Assembly: GCA_031273485.1 (NCBI GenBank)
Contig: JAISRS010000195.1
Span: 1 to 12,983 of the forward strand
Origin: Prevotellaceae bacterium
GTDB lineage: Bacteria; Bacteroidota; Bacteroidia; Bacteroidales; UBA932
Length of the DNA: 12,983 nucleotides
Direction: 5' to 3'
Below are positions 7,642 through 12,983 of the stretch, one piece after another (position 1 is the first letter of the stretch; each line of letters begins with the position of its first letter). A model generated the notes under the pieces. It had not been told where the DNA came from and did not search any database. It worked only from the letters and a program-made list of their open reading frames with translations. The translations under genes were made by a program, and so were the position numbers.

Positions 7642-8274
7642 TTACTTTATTTCTTGGTTTTGTCGAACAAACAGCAAGTCCGAAACTTTGGGACGAAGAT
7701 ATGCTTTGAAGAGATTGTCGAAATCTTCATCGGTGAAACTTATATAGTATCCTTCTTTTTCGGAGCCGATTCTAAATCCGGATTTCAGGCGTTTGTCGCC
7801 TTTTATTTCTATTGAGGAGGATAATTTCGATGATACTTTTTCTTTGATATATTCGGACAAAGCCTCTTTCTGTTCTTCGGGAATTGCAATAGACAGGCTG
7901 AAATTTTCGGAATTGCCGAGGTCGAATTTCTCTGTTGCCGTTTTTATGAGCGACTGGATGAACGACACATCGTTAAATGCGTTCCGGATGTCGGACGATA
8001 TTGTTTCGGTTAAAATTAAATTCTCTACTGTTTGTTTAATTTCGTTGATAATCTGCCTTCCTGCAAGTTTTATTTCGGCATCGGCGTTAGCTTTTGTTTC
8101 TTCCGCCAGTTTTTGTGCGGCGGATTCTATGTCGGCGGCTTTGTGTTTAGCTTCGGATACGATTTTGTCGGCTTCTTGTTTTGCCTGTTTCAGAATAGTT
8201 TCCGCTTCCTGCTGTCCCTTTGATAAACCTTCGTTATAAAGTTTCTCCGTTAATTCATGTAATTTATTACTCAT
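7642..8274 (-). CDS. ntpE: V/A-type ATPase subunit E (peripheral stalk)
   Basis: Subunit E forms the peripheral stalk that holds the A3B3 head against the membrane stator. The 210-aa product has an N-terminal charged helix rich in A, E and K with coiled-coil character (about 1-95; ETILKQAKQEADKIVSEAK). A C-terminal globular part follows, with the family ending KSGFRIGSEKEGYYISFTDE and FKAYLRPKVSDLLF. It is the first gene of the operon; the next upstream gene is 376 bases away and also on the minus strand. Subunit G/H, the usual coiled-coil partner of E, is not found in the window. Synonym atpE. Confidence 0.9.
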   Translation of the reverse strand: MSNKLHELTEKLYNEGLSKGQQEAETILKQAKQEADKIVSEAKHKAADIESAAQKLAEETKANADAEIKLAGRQIINEIKQTVENLILTETISSDIRNAFNDVSFIQSLIKTATEKFDLGNSENFSLSIAIPEEQKEALSEYIKEKVSSKLSSSIEIKGDKRLKSGFRIGSEKEGYYISFTDEDFDNLFKAYLRPKVSDLLFVRQNQEIK

Positions 8275-8306
8275 ATTATAAAATGTTTACTTTACCATTA
8301 AACTTG

Positions 8307-8338
8307 CGAAATAATTGTAAATATTACTATCTCGCAAA
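8307..8338 (-). promoter_or_regulatory. Weak candidate promoter of the ATPase operon
   Basis: On the minus strand TTTG (8338-8335) is followed after 20 bases by TTATTTCG (8314-8307), a two-mismatch version of the Bacteroidota -7 box TAnnTTTG. This would place the transcript start about 25 bases before the ntpE ATG. In such AT-rich DNA a match of this quality can be chance. No better box was seen between 8275 and 8600. Confidence 0.25.
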
Positions 8339-8506
8339 AAAACAAAAAAATCGGTCGAAGGTAGTAAACTTTTTTTATATATAGCAATTATTTTTTTTAG
8401 CCGCAAGTCGAGTTGCAGGTTTAATGCAAGACAAACAGCCTGTTATAAAATAAATAAAACCGATACGTTTTTTTCCATAACAATACGGAAAAGATGTTTA
8501 TGAATG

Positions 8507-8534
8507 GGCTAAATCTTATTTTGAGGCGCTATGG
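8507..8534 (+). repeat. 28-bp direct repeat, copy 1
   Basis: GGCTAAATCTTATTTTGAGG followed by CGCTATGG. It matches 9766-9793 at 25 of 28 positions in the same orientation. The two copies bracket the 229-aa gene and its 20-bp tandem array. Confidence 0.6.
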
Positions 8535-8594
8535 TATGGAGGCTCCATAGCACGGGGGCATTCCAATTTGTTGCACAGTAAGGAAATTATTTAA

Positions 8595-8649
8595 CGCAAA
8601 GTTCGCAAAGTTCGCAAAGTTCGCAAAGCATTTCCTTTGCGAACTTTGC
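8595..8649. repeat. 9-bp tandem repeat with terminal hairpin
   Basis: CGCAAAGTT is repeated head to tail at 8595, 8604 and 8613, with a partial copy at 8622-8628. The last units (GCAAAGTTCGCAAAG, 8614-8628) pair perfectly with CTTTGCGAACTTTGC (8635-8649) around a 6-nt loop. The hairpin begins 2 bases beyond the stop codon of the 229-aa gene, so it would form at the 3' end of that transcript. No T tract follows, so termination is not assured. Confidence 0.65.
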
Positions 8650-8650
8650 T

Positions 8651-9340
8651 TTATGGAACTACCACACAGATAATTTCGCTCCAGGGACCTTTCTCCCCTC
8701 TTCGATTTTGCCATCTGGCAGCGATGTAAACTTTTTTGCCACGTTGCGACGGGTCAAAGACAAGTTTGTATGGCGAATGGGTAGCCAGTACGAACTGTTT
8801 CAGTTCATTTGGGTCTGTTACAGGCGTATCGCTAACGTTAAAAAATATAACAGCGCCCGTAAGATAATAGTGAACCGTAGAACTGCCCGTATCTCGATTT
8901 TCGAATCCTATCTTCAGTATATACGCGCCAAAGGGTATAACGTTGATATTGATAAACATTTCGTTTACAGGATGACGCGAACGGTTTCCGTCGGGACGCG
9001 GCGAAAAACCCATACCTTCGAGGTCGGCATTCGTTACCAGCGGACTTGTCTTTACCATACCGTAAAAATCGCGATACACCGGAAAAAAAGCATTTTCCGC
9101 ATCCCTCAAATCATCATGCACCAGAGGAGTGCTTGTTGCAGGATTTACCCATAAACCGTATTCAGTATTATAAGTAAGCAGTTTCGGGAAATATACCGAA
9201 TCATACCAGAGTCCGTTTGGAGTTGCAGAAGCAAACCCTATGCGGGTTCGATTAGTTGAATCCGACATAAATGTCGTTGTTGTCATTATAAGCGCGAATC
9301 GTGTCGCCCGTGCCGACGGAAACCAATTTTTATGTGCCAT
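8651..9340 (-). CDS. Conserved hypothetical protein, Bacteroidales type
   Basis: The 229-aa product has no assigned function. It resembles a group of uncharacterised Bacteroidales proteins that start MAxKNWxP, carry LVTNADLEGMGF in the middle (here about 101-112), and end in a pattern like FDPSQRGKKVYIAARWQNRRGEKGPWSEI. The C-terminal 80 residues look beta-rich and might be a fibronectin-type or similar sandwich; this is a guess from residue pattern. There is no convincing signal peptide or membrane segment and no catalytic motif. The start at 9340 gives the family N-terminus. It lies alone between repeat blocks: the 20-bp array upstream, a hairpin right after its stop, and a 28-bp direct repeat on each side. 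The matching family ends argue for an intact gene. Confidence 0.75.
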   Translation of the reverse strand: MAHKNWFPSARATRFALIMTTTTFMSDSTNRTRIGFASATPNGLWYDSVYFPKLLTYNTEYGLWVNPATSTPLVHDDLRDAENAFFPVYRDFYGMVKTSPLVTNADLEGMGFSPRPDGNRSRHPVNEMFININVIPFGAYILKIGFENRDTGSSTVHYYLTGAVIFFNVSDTPVTDPNELKQFVLATHSPYKLVFDPSQRGKKVYIAARWQNRRGEKGPWSEIICVVVP

Positions 9341-9390
9341 AAAACAAAATTTTTTAATCTTATTATTTTAAATTTTAATATCATATATAT

Positions 9391-9660
9391 ATCATCTAAT
9401 ATCAGTATATATTATCTAATATCCGAAAATATCATCTAATATCATCTAATATCTGAAAATATCATCTAATATTCGAAAATATCATCTAATATTCGAAAAT
9501 ATTATCTAATATCAGAAAATATCATCTAATATTCGAAAATATCATCTAATATCTGAAAATATCATCTAATATTCGAAAATATCATCTAATATTCGAAAAT
9601 ATCATCTAATATTCGAAAATATCATCTAATATCTGAAAATATCATCTAATATTAAATACA
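9391..9660. repeat. AT-rich tandem array, 20-bp unit, about 13.5 copies
   Basis: The unit is ATCATCTAAT plus a variable decamer, mostly ATTCGAAAAT. Variants have ATCTG, ATCAG or ATCCG at the start of the second decamer. Phase is kept across 270 bases except for one extra half unit (9431-9440). The outer units are the most diverged (9391-9410 and 9641-9660), typical of an array that grows from inside. There are no unique spacers, so it is not a CRISPR. It ends 50 bases upstream of the 229-aa gene. On the minus strand each main unit contains TATTTTCG, one mismatch from the TAnnTTTG -7 box. Confidence 0.85.
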
Positions 9661-9765
9661 AATATACAGTATTATTTTTTTAAAGGACACCATGAAACTT
9701 CTAAAGTGTGCATTTCAAAATGTCGGATAGTAAAGAAATTATTTTAGTATCTTATTTCCAATTGA

Positions 9766-9793
9766 GGCTAAATCTCATTTTGAAGCGCTATAG
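9766..9793 (+). repeat. 28-bp direct repeat, copy 2
   Basis: GGCTAAATCTCATTTTGAAG followed by CGCTATAG, matching 8507-8534 at 25 of 28 positions in the same orientation. The spacing between copies is about 1.26 kb. Confidence 0.6.
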
Positions 9794-9853
9794 AGGGAGG
9801 TAACGACTATGTACCCTTCGGGCTGCTTGGCGACCTTTTCGTTCGGCGTAGCC

Positions 9854-9996
9854 GTCATTGCGAGGGGGAATATTGCAAGCAACAAACAATAGGTGATGAC
9901 AGTCCGGTTCGTTCGGCGTAGCCGTCATTGCGAGGCGCAAGCCGAAGCAATCCAGAAAAATAAAGCATAAAATAAGATGATATTCTGGATTGCTTC
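9854..9996 (+). repeat. Long inverted repeat, left arm
   Basis: This arm of about 143 bases is nearly identical to the reverse complement of 10191-10334. It is modular: GTCATTGCGAGG, then AATATTGCAAGCAACAAACA, then GGTTCGTTCGGCGTAGCCG, then GTCATTGCGAGGCGCAAGCC, then GAAGCAATCCAGAAAAATAA and a terminal TATTCTGGATTGCTTC. The last two modules also pair with each other, giving a REP-like hairpin inside the arm. No transposase gene is present. Confidence 0.8.
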
Positions 9997-10030
9997 TTCG
10001 CTTCGCTCATCGCAATGACGGCAAGCGCAG

Positions 10031-10133
10031 TTGTCATTGGTAGGCGTAAGCCGAAGCAATCCAGAAAAGTAAAGCATAAAATCAGTCTATTTCCGGATTG
10101 CTTCATCGTTCATTGCTCGTTCCTACCAATGAC
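10031..10133. repeat. Nested REP-like hairpin between the long arms
   Basis: TTGTCATTGGTAGGCGTAAG with CCGAAGCAATCC at the left pairs with GGATTGCTTC and CGTTCCTACCAATGACA at the right. It is a variant of the same family as the long arms (GAAGCAATCCAGAAAA is shared) with TTGGTAGG in place of TTGCGAGG. The two variants change in both arms together, so pairing is kept. Confidence 0.65.
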
Positions 10134-10149
10134 ATCTGCGCTTGTCGTC

Positions 10150-10198
10150 ATTGCTTCATTGGGAATTGCTCGTTCCTCGCAATTCCCAATGAAGCAAT
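10150..10198. repeat. Perfect 20-bp stem hairpin
   Basis: ATTGCTTCATTGGGAATTGC (10150-10169) pairs perfectly with its reverse complement (10179-10198) around the 9-nt loop TCGTTCCTC. The right half runs into the right arm of the long inverted repeat. No T tract follows on either strand. Confidence 0.75.
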
Positions 10199-10334
10199 CC
10201 AGAATATCACCTTATTTTATTCTTTATTTTTCTGGATTGCTTCGGCTTACGCCTCGCAATGACGGCTACGCCGAACGAACCGGGGTTGTCATTTCCTATT
10301 GTTTGTTGCTTGCAATATTACCCCTCACAATGAC
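10191..10334 (-). repeat. Long inverted repeat, right arm
   Basis: This is the reverse complement of the left arm, with only scattered differences (for example GGCGTAAGCC against GGCGCAAGCC, and AGGAAATGAC against AGGTGATGAC). It ends 30 bases from the stop codon of the beta-helix gene. A further small palindrome, AATGACTGCG-AC-CGCAGTCATT (10329-10350), overlaps its end. The structure might act as a transcription barrier or mRNA 3' end for the beta-helix gene; that is inference. Confidence 0.8.
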
Positions 10335-10364
10335 TGCGACCGCAGTCATTGCTTCGGCGCGGCT

Positions 10365-11132
10365 TCATCTTTTCATCAGTGAAAGAATAACGTCGTCGAA
10401 CTTTTTCTTCAATTCTTCCGGCATAGCGGCTTTTGTTTTCCATTCGTCGTCGCCATATACTCCGGCAAGCGAATAGTCGAAAGGTTTGAACTTGATTTTC
10501 CGAATCGCTTGACGGTTGCGGATACGGAAATCATATCCGGCAGGGTCGATAAAGAGCGGGTCGGCAAGGATGGAATGTTCGTCTCTTCCCAGCTTTTTCC
10601 ATTCGTCAAATGATTTGCCGTAGAACTCAAGCGGTTGTTTGCGGGCGTCCCAATAGCAGTTGTAGTCATAGCGGATATTGGCTTTTCGGTATGCGTCTTC
10701 GCCGTTGAAGGTGATTAGTTTCCCACGGTCGAGGTAGATGATGTTGTTGGTGAACGAATAGGAGAGATGTTCCTCCAAACGTGAGAACTGGATTGCGCGG
10801 ATGAAATTGGAGGCGAAAACATTGTTGCGGATGATGTTTTCCTTTCCGTAATGCTGGTGAAATCCGGCGTCCTTGCAGGCATATACCAGATTGTTTTCCA
10901 TCACGATGCCGTAAGAACCCTCGTCGGTGTATAAGCCCCAGCCGCCATATTCGTATGAATAGATATGATGAATCACATTATTGCTCACCGTACTGCCTTC
11001 CGAAGCGCCGAGCATATAGACGCCGCCCATATCGCAGAGTTCGCCCCAGCCGAGGTGATGGATATGGTTAAACGCTATCCGGTTGCGCTTGCTGGGACTG
11101 TGGGCGTATCCCCAGACCCATCCCGCCGACAC
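10365..11132 (-). CDS. Right-handed beta-helix protein, C-terminal fragment (frameshifted)
   Basis: This frame continues the protein that begins at 12502 after a one-base frame change. The first family-like residues are GVSAGWVWGYAHSPSKRNRI, which join directly to the upstream ending NEIADFRY. It holds the rest of the parallel beta-helix, with repeated xNNxIxxI ladders (RIAFNHIHHLGWGELCDMGGVYMLG, STVSNNVIHHIYSY, GIVMENNLVYACKDAGFHQHYG, NIIRNNVFASNFI, SFTNNIIYLD). It ends with the DPLFIDPAGYDFRI and SLAGVYG region common at the C-terminus of such proteins. The only nearby start for separate translation is a GTG at 11132, with no clear ribosome binding site, so independent expression is doubtful. 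If the break is an assembly error the real gene is one reading frame of about 712 codons. Confidence 0.8.
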   Translation of the reverse strand: MSAGWVWGYAHSPSKRNRIAFNHIHHLGWGELCDMGGVYMLGASEGSTVSNNVIHHIYSYEYGGWGLYTDEGSYGIVMENNLVYACKDAGFHQHYGKENIIRNNVFASNFIRAIQFSRLEEHLSYSFTNNIIYLDRGKLITFNGEDAYRKANIRYDYNCYWDARKQPLEFYGKSFDEWKKLGRDEHSILADPLFIDPAGYDFRIRNRQAIRKIKFKPFDYSLAGVYGDDEWKTKAAMPEELKKKFDDVILSLMKR

Positions 11133-12502
11133 GCCGGATAACGGAAATCGGCTATTTCGTTATGGGTAATTTCGTTGTCGCTTGCATTAAAGATGATGAC
11201 GCCTACCGCCGACGGGAAGACATGTCCCCCATGGTGAATGATGTTGTTATCCACCCGGATATGGCGGGTTAGCATCTCATCGTCAGGGATGTTTGTTGTT
11301 CCTGTTTTTACGCCGCCTCCGCCCAAATCGTACAGATGACAGTGTTCTACCGTGCCGTGCGAGCAGTTATTCCGAAACCAGACAGCATGTATGCCGGTAT
11401 GTGCGATGTCGCAATTACGAAATTCAATATGCCGTGTATTGTCCAGCATCACCGTCGCCTCGATGGACTCTGCCGCCTGCGGATCACGGAATCCGACGAC
11501 AGGCGTCCGGTAGGCGGCTGATTCAAAGCGGAGATTTTCGAAACGGATATGCTTCACCGGCTGTTCGGGTTTGCCTTGTATGTTCAGGAATCGTTCGGTC
11601 ACAGGCATAATGCAGGAGGTCTGTTCCGGCGTTTCGCCCGGCATGGGGATATACCACAGCCAGCCGTCGCGCCCCAAGTACCATTCGCCCGGCGCATCAA
11701 GCGCCTTGCGGTAGTTTTCGACAACGTACCGGCTCTTATTGTTGATTCCGTAGTGCCGCCAAATCAATTCTTTCCCCGTGATGTACCATGCCGTATCCTG
11801 TCTGCCGATATAATCCGCATATTTACGCGTATTTGTCCATACATGGTTAAATACCAGCAAAACATCATTCTGTTCGTCGTCTTCAATATCATTCAATATG
11901 TGCATGTCTTTTTCGGGAAGACTTATTTTGAGGAGTGAAAAATCGGTAGAAACACCTGCCCAGTTTTTCTCTCCCGTTTTTGACAACATCTGTTCTTCCG
12001 TCCTGCGGATTTTGCAGAAACTGCCGCGATTGGGGGTTTGCGCCCGAAAACGCCTCTCTCCGTTGATATACAACTGTTCAAAACGAAAGCCGTACAGCGC
12101 TTCGGGAATGAACACCCGCCACAGGTCGGGAGCGACAATTTCAAATTTCCCTGTTTCTTTGCCTCCGCAAAACAGTGGACGTTCCTCTGTTGCGGCGGTG
12201 AAAACAACGGGCGACTGTTCTGTTGCGGCGTCTTCTTCGGTAAGGGTCAGCGCCTCGGTTAGGAAATAAGTTCCCGGCATGATTTTCACAAAAACGGTAT
12301 CCGTTAATGCTCCCCTACGGCGCAATTCCCGTATCCTGTCGCGTGCGCCGGTGAGCGACAGCAGGGGTTGTTCTCCCGTGCATTTGTCGTTGCCTGTGGG
12401 AGAAACATAAAGCGTTTGCGCAGCGCCATGCAGCGAGGCAAACAATACGAATGCAATAACGAATAAACGAAATAGCAATGATTGATTTAATGAGTTGTTC
12501 AT
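11075..12502 (-). CDS. Secreted right-handed beta-helix protein, N-terminal fragment (GH141-like?)
   Basis: The N-terminus is a clear Sec signal peptide (LLFRLFVIAFVLFASLHGAAQ), with probable cleavage near AAQ. It is followed by the opening block of secreted beta-helix proteins: LYVSPTGNDKCTGEQPLLSL, then an ARDRIREL helix, then VFVKIMPGTYFLTEALTLTEEDAATEQSPVVF. The helix repeats begin near residue 320 (HIRFENLRFESAAYRT, HIEFRNCDIAHTGIHAVWFRNN, HIRVDNNIIHHGG). Real homology stops at about residue 455 (DFRY); the last 20 residues are out-of-frame read-through to a stop at 11075. Such proteins act on polysaccharides outside the cytoplasm. The look is closest, from memory, to GH141 (fucosidase/xylanase family). 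Beta-helix fold is secure; enzyme class is tentative and substrate unknown. Confidence 0.85.
   Translation of the reverse strand: MNNSLNQSLLFRLFVIAFVLFASLHGAAQTLYVSPTGNDKCTGEQPLLSLTGARDRIRELRRRGALTDTVFVKIMPGTYFLTEALTLTEEDAATEQSPVVFTAATEERPLFCGGKETGKFEIVAPDLWRVFIPEALYGFRFEQLYINGERRFRAQTPNRGSFCKIRRTEEQMLSKTGEKNWAGVSTDFSLLKISLPEKDMHILNDIEDDEQNDVLLVFNHVWTNTRKYADYIGRQDTAWYITGKELIWRHYGINNKSRYVVENYRKALDAPGEWYLGRDGWLWYIPMPGETPEQTSCIMPVTERFLNIQGKPEQPVKHIRFENLRFESAAYRTPVVGFRDPQAAESIEATVMLDNTRHIEFRNCDIAHTGIHAVWFRNNCSHGTVEHCHLYDLGGGGVKTGTTNIPDDEMLTRHIRVDNNIIHHGGHVFPSAVGVIIFNASDNEITHNEIADFRYPACRRDGSGDTPTVPASATG
11131..11140 (-). other. Frameshift site in the beta-helix gene
   Basis: On the minus strand the coding sequence reads CGT TAT then CCGGCGTGTCGGCGG. 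Frame 1 gives RYPACRRDG and a stop soon after. Adding one base between TAT and CCGGC would give RY-(S/T/P/A)-GVSAGW, which joins both halves smoothly. A one-base deletion near 11137/11138 explains this. There is no slippery heptamer of the A-AAA-AAG type at the joint, so programmed frameshifting is unlikely. Confidence 0.75.
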
Positions 12503-12584
12503 GATGTTATTTATTAATTTTTGTTTTGTTATTTAATTAAAATTATTCAATGTTCAGCAAGAATGTCCGGCATTTTTGCGAGCG

Positions 12585-12592
12585 CAAAGATA
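12585..12592 (-). promoter_or_regulatory. Promoter -7 box of the beta-helix gene
   Basis: On the minus strand TATCTTTG is a perfect match to the Bacteroidota -7 consensus TAnnTTTG. It lies about 83 bases upstream of the ATG at 12502, leaving an AT-rich leader of roughly 75 bases. The matching -33 TTTG is poor at the expected distance (GTTC near 12612-12615), so strength is uncertain. The 72-bp repeat starts about 30 bases further upstream. Confidence 0.5.
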
Positions 12593-12622
12593 TAAAGTTT
12601 TTTTGAACGATGAACGATGAAC

Positions 12623-12766
12623 TCGCCGCTCGTGCGGATTTGTAATCCGTGCGTTCGCCGCTCGCGCGGATTTGTAATCCGTGCGTGTAAAATCTCGCCG
12701 CTCGCGCGGATTTGTAATCCGTGCGTTCGCCGCTCGCGCGGATTTGTAATCCGTGCGTGTAAAATC
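12623..12766 (+). repeat. 72-bp tandem duplication containing four hairpin elements
   Basis: Two 72-bp units (12623-12694 and 12695-12766) differ at one base (CGCTCGTGCGG against CGCTCGCGCGG). Each unit contains two 32-bp copies of the element TCGCCGCTCGCGCGGATTTG plus TAATCCGTGCGT, followed by GTAAAATC. Each element folds as CGGATT-TGT-AATCCG. It is the same family as the copies at 176-394. Short frames here translate to repeated peptides and are not genes. Confidence 0.85.
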
Positions 12767-12783
12767 TCTCTGTTCGGCGTAGT

Positions 12784-12850
12784 GTCATTGGTAGGGGGAA
12801 TATTGCAAGCAACAAACAATAGGAAATGACAACCCGGTTCGTTCGGCGTA
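12784..12850 (+). repeat. Third copy of the long inverted-repeat arm (partial)
   Basis: This copies the outer part of the arm at 9854-9920: GTCATTG, AATATTGCAAGCAACAAACA, AGGAAATGAC and CCGGTTCGTTCGGCGTA. It resembles the right arm (AGGAAATGAC) more than the left one, and has the TTGGTAGG variant seen in the nested hairpin at 10031-10133. The GAAGCAATCC hairpin half is absent; a different module, the GGGCGACC hairpin, follows. Confidence 0.75.
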
Positions 12851-12983
12851 GGGGCGACCCTTGCGGTCGCCCTCTTTGCGGTCAACCAACGGATATCCAA
12901 CGACGAATGTGTTTGTTGCAAGGAGGGCGACCGCCCCGTTCGGCGTAGCGTCTCGCTACGTCGGAGCTAAAAGCAGGCCTCCG
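12851..12983. repeat. GGGCGACC hairpin and GTTCGGCGTAG modules at the window end
   Basis: GGGCGACC (12852-12859) pairs with GGTCGCCC (12865-12872). A related GCAAGGAGGGCGACCGC lies further on (about 12918-12934), inverted relative to 12862-12880. CGTAGCG-TCT-CGCTACG (12944-12960) makes another small hairpin. The core GTTCGGCGTAG occurs at 12772, 12841 and 12938 here, and at 9841, 9911 and (inverted) 10266 in the other block. No gene is seen; the repeat may continue beyond the window. Confidence 0.55.

Larger units (their letters stand above)
8275..8650. other. Intergenic region between the 229-aa gene and ntpE
   Basis: There is no gene here. The part next to ntpE (8275-8400) is very AT-rich with several A and T runs and should hold the operon promoter. 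Next come unremarkable sequence to 8500, one copy of a dispersed 28-bp repeat (8507-8534), a near palindrome TATGGAG-G-CTCCATA (8535-8549), and the 9-bp tandem repeat hairpin (8595-8649). Confidence 0.6.
9341..10364. other. 1-kb gene-free region dominated by repeats
   Basis: There is no believable gene. It contains the 20-bp tandem array (9391-9660), a short non-repeat stretch (9661-9763), the second copy of the 28-bp direct repeat (9766-9793), and a complex of inverted repeats (9841-10350) reaching almost to the end of the beta-helix gene. Open frames across the inverted repeats only translate repeat sequence. Confidence 0.7.
12503..12983. other. Gene-free region upstream of the beta-helix gene
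   Basis: There is no gene. It holds the AT-rich leader and promoter (12503-12600), the 72-bp tandem duplication (12623-12766), and REP-like modules to the end of the window. Confidence 0.65.

Noticed and set aside
8275..8600. Riboswitch or other structured leader ahead of ntpE
   Set aside because: The region is low-complexity and AT-rich with no conserved aptamer-like core or terminator hairpin that I could identify.
9391..9660. CRISPR array or iteron-type replication origin
   Set aside because: The units follow each other without unique spacers, no cas gene is present, and there is no replication initiator gene. The pattern fits a simple tandem repeat.
9692..9730. 12-codon frame MKLLKCAFQNVG with AAAGGA upstream
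   Set aside because: Start and ribosome binding site are well spaced, but it is too short to judge, has no recognisable partner downstream, and could be chance.
9854..10334. Complete insertion sequence
   Set aside because: The inverted arms enclose only about 194 bases of further hairpins and no transposase or recognisable remnant of one.
10015..10476. 153-codon plus-strand frame and a similar minus-strand frame at 9855-10106
   Set aside because: They run through inverted-repeat arms and into the antisense of the beta-helix gene; the protein sequences show no domain.
11075..11137. Programmed ribosomal frameshift in the beta-helix gene
   Set aside because: No slippery heptamer, and programmed shifts are not known for this type of secreted protein; a one-base deletion or sequence error is simpler.
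12543..12921. Two short proteins with repeated GLQIRASG and TNPRERR peptides
   Set aside because: They are translations of the 72-bp repeat in several frames and both strands, a common source of false gene calls in such genomes.

Overview
The window looks like chromosomal DNA of a member of the Bacteroidota, probably Bacteroidales. This rests on the gene order of its V/A-type ATPase operon (E, DUF2764, A, B, D, I, K), on a perfect TAnnTTTG-type -7 box upstream of one gene, and on intergenic GGATT-TGT-AATCC type repeats and REP-like hairpins. The genus cannot be told from the sequence. All recognisable genes are on the minus strand.

Layout, left to right. Positions 1-601 hold no gene: an intrinsic terminator for a gene lying left of the window, then several repeat families, including a perfect 56-bp palindrome. 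Positions 602-8274 are one seven-gene operon, transcribed right to left, for a V/A-type rotary ATPase: E, DUF2764, A, B, D, I and K. A has a complete P-loop and catalytic GER glutamate. B is the usual non-catalytic partner with a conserved SLSRL arginine. I carries the stator arginine. K is a two-hairpin proteolipid that keeps all five residues known as Na+ ligands in the Enterococcus hirae NtpK ring, so sodium coupling is predicted. No F, C or G/H subunit gene is present; DUF2764 sits where a C-like subunit might be expected.

Positions 8275-8650 are intergenic and carry a weak candidate operon promoter, a copy of a dispersed 28-bp repeat and a 9-bp tandem repeat folding into a hairpin. Positions 8651-9340 encode an unassigned Bacteroidales-type protein. 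Upstream of it lies an AT-rich tandem array with a 20-bp unit (9391-9660). Positions 9661-10364 have no gene and are dominated by a long inverted repeat with ~143-bp arms enclosing two more hairpins. Part of one arm reappears at 12784-12850.

Positions 10365-12502 are a secreted right-handed beta-helix protein of carbohydrate-active type (possibly GH141-like), split into two reading frames by an apparent one-base deletion near 11137. Upstream is a good TATCTTTG promoter box, then a 72-bp tandem duplication of the GGATT-TGT-AATCC element and further REP-like repeats to the window end.

The ATPase genes form one machine: A3B3 is the catalytic head, D the central rotor, E the peripheral stalk, and I plus K the membrane ion channel and rotor ring. 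The beta-helix protein and the 229-aa protein have no visible link to it. Accessory character is concentrated in the repeat-rich intergenic DNA rather than in an evident new gene system.
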